Source: Nocardia puris (GTDB lineage Bacteria; Actinomycetota; Actinomycetes; Mycobacteriales; Mycobacteriaceae). From it: DNA of 64,000 nucleotides. Position 1 is the stretch's first letter. Each line of letters starts with the position of its first letter. Location: NCBI RefSeq assembly GCF_003315035.1, contig NZ_QNRE01000015.1, positions 1 through 64,000 on the forward strand, given 5' to 3'. Below the pieces are notes generated by a model. The model did no database searches. It worked only from the letters and a program-made list of their open reading frames with translations, and was not told the origin of the DNA. Position numbers and translations under genes: made by a program. Positions 58,464 through 64,000 of the stretch are shown here, piece by piece.

Positions 58464-59717
58464 TCATCGATGACGGACCGGAGGGAACGTGACCGGCAGC
58501 CCCTGCAGCGCGCGGTGGAAGGGGCCCAGGCGCCATTGCAGCGCGGCAGGGTCGGGGATCGTGATCTCCGGTAGCTTGTCGAGGAGGTAGTCGATGGCGT
58601 CGGTGGCCACCATCACGGCGATCTTCTGGGCGGTGTCGGGGCAGCGGTGGATGCCGGTGCCGAACCCGAGTCCCCAGTCCCCGGTAACCCAGGTGCCGGT
58701 GCTCAGCGCCGGGTCGGTGCTGCATGCGGCCATGCTGACCACCAACGGCTCGTGGGTCGGCACCTCGTAACCGGCGATCCACTTCGGCGCGACCGGATAG
58801 GTGATGCAGAAATTCGCCAGCGGCGGGTCGGTGCTCAGAGTGTGCCGGACGGCATCACGAGTGGTCAGCGCGAATCCTGCTGCGCCGGAACGGCTGTCGT
58901 GGGTGAGCATCATCGCCAGCGTGTTCGTGACCAGATTCGTCAGGGGCTCGATTCCGGCGGCGTAGCAGGTGACGAGTGCGTTGATCAACTCGATGTCGTC
59001 GAGCCGCGTGTCGTGCTCGACCAAACGGGTGGCGATGTCGTCGGCCGGACGTGCCCGTTTGAGCCGCACCACTCCGATCAGCGCGTCGTCGAGCATCTGA
59101 TTCACCGCCGCGGTGTCGGTGGATTCGAACATCAGAGCACTCGCCCGCGCTACCTGATGGCCGGTTTCGGCCGGGCACCCGAGCAGGGTGTTGAGTACCG
59201 CGAACGTCAGTGGCAGCGCGTAGTCGGTCAGGACGTCGGCGGTGCCGGTGGACGCGACGGCGTCGATCAGCGGGTCGGCCAGGCGCTCGACCATCCGCGA
59301 GATGGTGTTGATATCCACGCCGTCCAGAGCGTCGTTGGTCGCCCTGCGGTAGCGCTGGCGGGTCGCGCCGACCGAGCGCAGTGCGTTCGGTCGCCATTCC
59401 ATCATCGGCAGTAGCGGGCAGCCCGGCGGGACGTGCCGCTGCCACAACCGGGGATCGGCCGGGAACTGGACTTCGTCGTTGAGAATCTCGCGGGCACGGT
59501 ACAGATCGAGCACGAGCGTGGCCTGTACCTCCGGCGCCAGCCACACCGGCGCCAGCGCGCCCCATCGCCGGCGCATCGCCCGGTAGACCGCGTGCGGGTC
59601 GGCGGCGAACTCCTCGGTGTAGAGCGGGACTCGGCCCTCGACCTCACCCACCAGTGACATTCCAGGCCTGGCAGGAGACGAGGTGGACGAGGCGGCGGGA
59701 CTGTTCAACGGGTTCAC
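58464..59717 (-). CDS. Cytochrome P450
   Basis: 417 residues. The haem loop LGFGTGIHRCPDTAQK keeps the FGxGxHxC signature with the axial cysteine. The I-helix reads VTCYAAGIEPLTNLVTNTLA, where AGIEP replaces the usual AG-x-D/E-T. The ExxR helix is unusual (TTRDAVRHTLS), so the fold may be specialised. The start of the protein is of bacterial class-I type, needing separate ferredoxin and reductase. GTG 59717 has AAGGA eight bases upstream. It lies 34 bases after the next P450 gene in the same operon, before the split acyl-CoA dehydrogenase. Confidence 0.9.
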   Translation of the reverse strand: MNPLNSPAASSTSSPARPGMSLVGEVEGRVPLYTEEFAADPHAVYRAMRRRWGALAPVWLAPEVQATLVLDLYRAREILNDEVQFPADPRLWQRHVPPGCPLLPMMEWRPNALRSVGATRQRYRRATNDALDGVDINTISRMVERLADPLIDAVASTGTADVLTDYALPLTFAVLNTLLGCPAETGHQVARASALMFESTDTAAVNQMLDDALIGVVRLKRARPADDIATRLVEHDTRLDDIELINALVTCYAAGIEPLTNLVTNTLAMMLTHDSRSGAAGFALTTRDAVRHTLSTDPPLANFCITYPVAPKWIAGYEVPTHEPLVVSMAACSTDPALSTGTWVTGDWGLGFGTGIHRCPDTAQKIAVMVATDAIDYLLDKLPEITIPDPAALQWRLGPFHRALQGLPVTFPPVRHR

Positions 59718-59751
59718 AGCAGGTGTCCTTAGGTTTGTGGTGGTGTCGTGG

Positions 59752-60972
59752 TCACACCGGAGTGACGGGCGGGAACGTCACCGGCAGCGCGACCAGTTCT
59801 CGATCGAATCCTTTTCCACGCCAAAGCAATTCGCTCGTTTCGGTGGCCAGCTCGACATCGTGGATGGTGTCGAGGATCTGCTCGAGCGCCGTCTCGGCGA
59901 TGATCCTGGCCAGTGAGGACGCCGGGCATCCACGACTGCCCAACCCCCACGCGAGGTGCCACCTGCCGCCGATGGAGCGCGGGAGATGTTCGCCGTGAGC
60001 GCTGGATCCGGTCACCGCGGGATCGGTGTCGGCGGCCTGGATGCTGACCACCACCGGGATCCCGCGCCCGACCGCCTCACCCTCGAAAAGCTGGTGCTGG
60101 GCCGTCCACCGGGTGACCGCGGCCACCGGCGGATCGGTGGCCAGGACTTCTTCCAGTGCCGACGCCACGGTCACCGATCCACCGATCACGTCGATGTCGT
60201 CGGCGTCCTCGCCGGTGTCGGCGATCAGCCGAAGCAGCCCAGAGGCGATGACCTTCCAGGTCGGCACCGTTCCCATCAGGTGCATGCGGGCCACGATGGC
60301 GGCCACGTCCACATCGCTCAACGCCGCCTGGGTATCGGCGAGCAGTGCCGAGATCACATCGCGGGCCGGGTGCGTGCGCCGGGCCGCGACCACCGCGCCG
60401 ATCGCCGCGAGCGCCCGCTCGATCCCGGCGCTCGCCGCCGCGAGGTCGGTGGCGGCACGGACCTCAGCGGCCGCGGCGGCCACGTCGCGGCCGACCTCGG
60501 GTGTGAATCCCAGCACGCCGTCCATGACATGGGTGACCAGCGGGATCGCGTACTGCCCCAGCAGATCCGCGTGGCCGTCGGCACAGACTCGGCCGATCAG
60601 CGCGCGTGCCGCGCGTGCGGTCTCAGCGCGTACCGCATGCTCGTCCACACCGGCGATGGCCACCCGATAGCCGTGCCGGTGCGCCACCGCGGACTCACCG
60701 CGCGCCGCGCTGGGCGCGAACGCCGTGGCGGGCAGCATCGGGCACCGTCCGCCGGGCGCGACCATCTGCTCCCACACACCGCTATCGGCCGTGAAAAGGT
60801 TCCCGGGGTCGTTCAGCACGGTCACGGCGAGGTCGTAGCCCAGTATCAGCAACCCCGACCCCGACCCCGTCTCGTCGAACTCGAGTGGCGCGACCGCGCC
60901 GTAGCCGGCCCGCACCGTCGACAGCACCGCCACCGGATCGCGCGCCGCTCCGAAGGCATCCGCGCTCACCAC
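59752..60972 (-). CDS. Divergent cytochrome P450
   Basis: 406 residues. The haem loop reads HLAWGLGSRGCPASSLARII: Trp replaces Phe and Gly precedes Cys, but the axial cysteine is kept. The ends (VALPVTFPPV) mirror those of the neighbouring P450 (LPVTFPPV), so the two are tandem paralogues of one subfamily. ExxR and I-helix motifs are hard to see (EEVLATDPPVAAV; MGTVPTWKVIASGLLRL), so activity may be unusual or reduced. GTG 60972 or 60969. Part of the minus-strand biosynthetic operon. Confidence 0.85.
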   Translation of the reverse strand: MVSADAFGAARDPVAVLSTVRAGYGAVAPLEFDETGSGSGLLILGYDLAVTVLNDPGNLFTADSGVWEQMVAPGGRCPMLPATAFAPSAARGESAVAHRHGYRVAIAGVDEHAVRAETARAARALIGRVCADGHADLLGQYAIPLVTHVMDGVLGFTPEVGRDVAAAAAEVRAATDLAAASAGIERALAAIGAVVAARRTHPARDVISALLADTQAALSDVDVAAIVARMHLMGTVPTWKVIASGLLRLIADTGEDADDIDVIGGSVTVASALEEVLATDPPVAAVTRWTAQHQLFEGEAVGRGIPVVVSIQAADTDPAVTGSSAHGEHLPRSIGGRWHLAWGLGSRGCPASSLARIIAETALEQILDTIHDVELATETSELLWRGKGFDRELVALPVTFPPVTPV

Positions 60973-61095
60973 GGGCCATACCTCCCCTCGACCCGGCCGT
61001 CGTGACCCGTGTCGGGGCTGATCGCCGCGCCCGTGCCCGGATCCTGGCGTGCCCAGTGAGTGGCCGGCTCGCTACCGCTGCGCAGATGGCTGGCC

Positions 61096-61935
61096 TCAGG
61101 CATGGTCGGTGATCGCGACACCCTCACCCTCCCGTTCGCGGTGGGTCACCAGGGTGCGTGCGACCGCACACATCGCCGACAACTCACTGTCTTGGCTTGG
61201 TGCGCAATGGTTTTGGCGCAGCGGCTGGAGGCCGGTGGTGTCGAGGTGCAGGTCGTCGAACAGCTCGCGCAGCTGGGCGGGCGGCCGCGGAGTGTAGGCG
61301 GGTGCGGTGGTGCAGGAGTAGTGGTCCCACATCGTCGCCGCGTCCGGGTCGTCGTCGGTGCCGTCCCACCACACGAGGTAGCTGTCGGCCGCGAGGCCGC
61401 CCATCAGCCTCGCCACCGCGTCCCTGGCCTGCGACCAGGGACTAACCTGCCCGAGCACCCCGCCGGCCACGACCGCGACCGGCGCCCCGAGGTCGACGAC
61501 TCTGCCGGCCGCGGTCAGGATCCGGTCGGTGTCACGCAGATCGGCGTCGAGGACCTCGACGCACGCGCCCGCGCGCACCGGCCGCAGCAGCGCACGCGCG
61601 TGGACGAGCACCACCGGATCGACATCGACGTAGACCACCCGCGCGGTCGGGATGATCGCCTGGGCGACCTCGTGAGTGTTGCGGGCGGCGGGCAGCCCCA
61701 CGCCCACCTCGACGAACTGGTCCACCCCGGCCGCGGCCAGCCGGGCAACAGCGTCGAGCTGGAACGCCCGCCCCGCCGCGCACAGCGCCCCGATCGCGGG
61801 GTATATCTGCGCACACGCCAGCGCGGTCGAGCGGTCCGCCGTGACCCAGTCCTTGCCGCCCAGCCAGAAATTCCAGACACCCCGAGCATCCGCCACCGGA
61901 ACGCAATCACACTGTCTTACAGACTGTTTCGTCAC
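61096..61935 (-). CDS. SAM-dependent methyltransferase, DUF574 type
   Basis: 279 residues. The VWNFWLGGKDWVTADRSTAL start matches the RxYDYLLGGKDN signature of the actinobacterial DUF574 (SAV_2177-like) methyltransferases. The SAM fold follows: QFVEVGVGLPAARNTHEVAQ, VVYVDVDPVVLVHARALL and EVLDADLRDTDRIL. GTG 61935 overlaps the upstream stop (GTGA), which decides the start. The substrate is not known. The cluster context suggests tailoring of a small molecule. Confidence 0.85.
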   Translation of the reverse strand: MTKQSVRQCDCVPVADARGVWNFWLGGKDWVTADRSTALACAQIYPAIGALCAAGRAFQLDAVARLAAAGVDQFVEVGVGLPAARNTHEVAQAIIPTARVVYVDVDPVVLVHARALLRPVRAGACVEVLDADLRDTDRILTAAGRVVDLGAPVAVVAGGVLGQVSPWSQARDAVARLMGGLAADSYLVWWDGTDDDPDAATMWDHYSCTTAPAYTPRPPAQLRELFDDLHLDTTGLQPLRQNHCAPSQDSELSAMCAVARTLVTHREREGEGVAITDHA

Positions 61936-63002
61936 GGCTTGCGCCTTTCGAAGCTCGCGCATTCGGGGGCGGGGGCGGGGGTGAGCGCGGTGGCCAGCGT
62001 GCCGAGCAATGCGCCGACCTCGACCCTCGCCAGCCGTGCCGACCGTCCACCCGGATCGCTCACCAGCCGCCCCGCCTCGTCCACGCGCACCGCGATCCGG
62101 CTGTGCGTGGTTCCCAGCCCGATCGCTGCGGCCAGCGCAGCGGGCGTGGCCAGCCGCAGCGGCGCGTCCGGGCCTTCGAGTTCACGCCATCGCCGCACGT
62201 GCCCGCGCAGTTCCGGCGTTCCGGGCAGCTCGGACTCCGACAAGCGGTGGCCGACCACGCTCGTATCGGTCAGGCAGATCTCCTCCGGCAGCGTCGACGG
62301 GTCGACCACCGTCACGTCCCGCACCCGGCGCAGCACCGAGCGGGCGGCACCGGGATCCACGCCGAGATACGGATCGGCCCTGTCCCGCTCACACACCAGG
62401 GTCAGCGCGCACCGACTGGCCAAACCCAAACCCGCGCTGGCCGATTCGTCCGCGTCCAGGACGCGCGCGAGGTTCGTCAGCGGTCCAGCGCACACCCAGT
62501 GCACACGACGGCCGTAGTCGGGCAGGATCTGCGCGAACTTGCGCCAGGCGGTGGTGCTGACCGGCAGCTCGGTCTCCTGCCCGTGCCCGACGCCGGTCGG
62601 GATCCACCGCGACGGCGTGCCTTTCGGCGCGGGGGCGCCCGCCACCAGCACCACGCCGATCCGGCCGACATCGCGGATGATGTGACACGCGGTCTGTGCC
62701 CGCGTCCGATACGGCCGCTCCTGGCCCGTGATCACCAGCGCGGCGCCGTCGAATTGGCGCGCGGCCCACCACAGCGTCAGCCACTGATCCGGATCACCAC
62801 CCAGCCCCGCCAGATCCAACACGATCAACTCCGGTCTCCCGAACCCCCACCGTGAACGTGGCTGGTACGCCAGACGGCGATCCGGCGCGGGCCAGCACAC
62901 CGGGCTCGCCGCGCCACCGCGAACCCCACCCTCGGCGGGGCCTCGTCCCCTCCGGAATCGAGGCCCCGCCACACTCGTGCCCCCGACCATGCCGGGGATC
63001 AC
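61932..63002 (-). CDS. Nucleoside-hydrolase-like protein
   Basis: 356 residues. The match to inosine-uridine nucleoside hydrolases is partial: LIVLDLAGLGGDPDQWLTLW stands where DTDPGxDDALAL binds Ca2+, and WVCAGPLTNLARVLDAD matches the VGPLTNLA motif; the C-terminal EICLTDTSVV, and the tail VRVDEAGRLVSDPGG also fit. The calcium aspartates are mostly replaced, so glycosidase activity is uncertain. The N-terminal 45 residues are basic and may be disordered. GTG 63002 overlaps the upstream stop; ATG 62990 is an alternative. It hints at a nucleoside- or sugar-linked substrate in this pathway. Confidence 0.7.
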   Translation of the reverse strand: MIPGMVGGTSVAGPRFRRGRGPAEGGVRGGAASPVCWPAPDRRLAYQPRSRWGFGRPELIVLDLAGLGGDPDQWLTLWWAARQFDGAALVITGQERPYRTRAQTACHIIRDVGRIGVVLVAGAPAPKGTPSRWIPTGVGHGQETELPVSTTAWRKFAQILPDYGRRVHWVCAGPLTNLARVLDADESASAGLGLASRCALTLVCERDRADPYLGVDPGAARSVLRRVRDVTVVDPSTLPEEICLTDTSVVGHRLSESELPGTPELRGHVRRWRELEGPDAPLRLATPAALAAAIGLGTTHSRIAVRVDEAGRLVSDPGGRSARLARVEVGALLGTLATALTPAPAPECASFERRKP

Positions 63003-63622
63003 GAGTCGTCCCGGCGGGCGCCGGTCAGCGCGTGCACCACCAGCGCATCCAGATCCAGCAGGCCCGACCAGGAGTAGCCCTCGCAGGCCCGCACCGCCAC
63101 GGCCAGCGCCTCGGTCAGGATCCCGCGCACCGTGTCACCACCGGGCAGCGGATTGAACCGGTAGGAGTGGATCGTCTCGCAAGCCTTGGTGAGGGGAACC
63201 CCGCCGAGGTCGACCATGCGGGGCGCCCGCGCGAACTGGCGGTCCTCCCAGCGGCCGCGCAGCCGCCGCAGCAGCGTGTGCTGGTTGGGGCGCATCTCCA
63301 AGAGCGGATCCACGCGCGATGGCAGATCGTGCGCGGCGAAAAGCTCGGTGCGGGCCCACAGCGGCCCCAGGGTGACCTCCACCGCGTCGAATACCCCGCC
63401 CAGATCACCACTCTCGCCGCATACCGCGATCATGGCGCCGGTCTCGATCCGACGCCCCGGGCTCAGCACCACCGGCGTCGTCGGGGCGGGCACACTCACC
63501 ACCCCGACACCGAGCAGATCATGGCCATGCCACACCGGATGCACCACAGTCACCAACCGGGTCGCACGGCTCAACGCCGACCACCGGACGACCTCGATAC
63601 TGCGTGGAAGCTGTTGAATCAC
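62999..63622 (-). CDS. Hypothetical protein of the biosynthetic operon
   Basis: 207 residues, unknown family. Beta-rich N-terminal half (VVHPVWHGHDLLGVGVVSVP, TPVVLSPGRRIETGAMIAVC) and helical C-terminal half (RWEDRQFARAPRMVDLGGVP, then AVRACEGYSWSGLLDLDALV). Its last 35 residues resemble the end of the next gene upstream (RWSPWLDLDAIV), so the two are paralogues. Overlaps the nucleoside-hydrolase-like gene by four bases. Confidence 0.75.
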   Translation of the reverse strand: MIQQLPRSIEVVRWSALSRATRLVTVVHPVWHGHDLLGVGVVSVPAPTTPVVLSPGRRIETGAMIAVCGESGDLGGVFDAVEVTLGPLWARTELFAAHDLPSRVDPLLEMRPNQHTLLRRLRGRWEDRQFARAPRMVDLGGVPLTKACETIHSYRFNPLPGGDTVRGILTEALAVAVRACEGYSWSGLLDLDALVVHALTGARRDDS

Positions 63623-63713
63623 TGGAACTCCAAACGGTCAACGTTTCAGGAATGGAATCAAGGCAGAGCGGGGATCACGTTCGCCACGGGCATCGATGAC
63701 CGCGGGCGGCTGA

Positions 63714-63986
63714 TCACGAGCCGTCGACGCCTCGGACATCGAGCACCGAGGCGACGATCGCGTCCAGATCCAGCCACGGGCTCCACCGGAAGACGTCGGG
63801 AACGGCCAGCAGCGCGATCGCCAGGGCGCCGGTGAGCGCCGTGCGCGCCACGTCCCCAGAGTTCTCGTCAGGGCCGATCCATCGCGTGTGCAGGCCGGCC
63901 TGTCCGCACACCCCGGCCAGCGACACACCCGTCACCGGGGCCTGCGCGCGGTCGTGCGCGGTATCGACCATTTTCGGTTGCAGCAT
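63714..63986 (-). CDS. Hypothetical paralogue, possibly running off the window
   Basis: 90 residues from ATG 63986, unknown. The end (ALAIALLAVPDVFRWSPWLD, then LDAIVASVLDV) is similar to the end of the protein encoded at 62999-63622. The frame remains open to the window edge, so the true start may lie outside. It is 91 bases upstream of the next gene on the same strand. Confidence 0.6.
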   Translation of the reverse strand: MLQPKMVDTAHDRAQAPVTGVSLAGVCGQAGLHTRWIGPDENSGDVARTALTGALAIALLAVPDVFRWSPWLDLDAIVASVLDVRGVDGS

Positions 63987-64000
63987 CGACGGGCGGTTCA

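Noticed and set aside
1..64000. tRNA or rRNA genes
   Set aside because: No cloverleaf with T-arm GGTTCGA-type signature or rRNA-like segment was noticed on reading; a dedicated tRNA scan would settle this.

Overview
The window is very GC-rich DNA from an actinomycete, most likely Nocardia or a close relative in the Mycobacteriales. This rests on the frequent GTG/TTG starts, actinobacterial LexA boxes (TCGAAC-N4-GTTCGA type), an ImuA'-like SOS gene, an F420-reductase-like protein and the general protein style. Almost all of it is accessory DNA: a conjugation block, several decayed genes, an IS3-family element, a complete 19.6-kb transposon and part of a biosynthetic locus. A plasmid or an integrated mobile region is more likely than core chromosome. 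No tRNA, rRNA or CRISPR was seen.

Region 1 (1-17 kb), transfer block. It holds a NADAR-SLOG fusion, a DprA-like SLOG protein, a PP2C-like protein, single-stranded DNA-binding protein, a zinc-ribbon protein, and a 1,943-residue MobF relaxase/helicase (TraA). The C-terminal 500 residues of TraA look like a fused copy of the zinc-ribbon protein. Small unknown genes, a GIY-YIG-type protein, a truncated NUDIX gene and a fragment of a transposition gene follow.

Region 2 (17-23.5 kb), a GntR-controlled locus. A minus-strand operon encodes small unknown proteins, then a HemB homologue that has lost both catalytic lysines, an O-methyltransferase and an apparently intact HemC. It starts beside operator-like GCCACT repeats. 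The same half-sites recur between the divergent gntR and DUF1152 genes.

Region 3 (23.5-33 kb). Two LexA boxes mark an ImuA'-like gene and an ATP-dependent DNA ligase that lacks most of its OB domain. A TetR/SDR pair, several alpha/beta hydrolases (one frameshifted, one without its catalytic Ser and His), an F420-NADP-reductase-like protein and an AraC regulator follow.

Region 4 (33-37.6 kb). A tyrosine-recombinase-like gene, a 62-bp tandem duplication and an intact IS3-family element (15-bp inverted repeats) truncate an NRPS gene.

Region 5 (37,590-57,166), a 19,577-bp transposon. It has TGAGACTCG ends, a 5-bp target duplication (ATCCG) and repeated TGTCAG-type motifs at both ends. It splits an acyl-CoA dehydrogenase gene; removing it restores one open frame. 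It encodes a TniA/TnsB-like transposase, a TniB/TnsC-like ATPase, two unrecognised overlapping genes and a frameshifted serine resolvase with its res site. Cargo: a DAB energy-coupled inorganic-carbon transporter (DabA, DabB, PII-like protein), a divergent winged-helix regulator, a Sua5-type protein, a second winged-helix gene with a DUF6671-like partner, a TerC-family protein and a Tn3-family remnant.

Region 6 (57-64 kb) is a minus-strand operon: two cytochrome P450s, a DUF574-type methyltransferase, a nucleoside-hydrolase-like protein and tandem unknown paralogues. With the split acyl-CoA dehydrogenase and the NRPS fragment across the transposon it forms a biosynthetic locus that has been disrupted at least twice.
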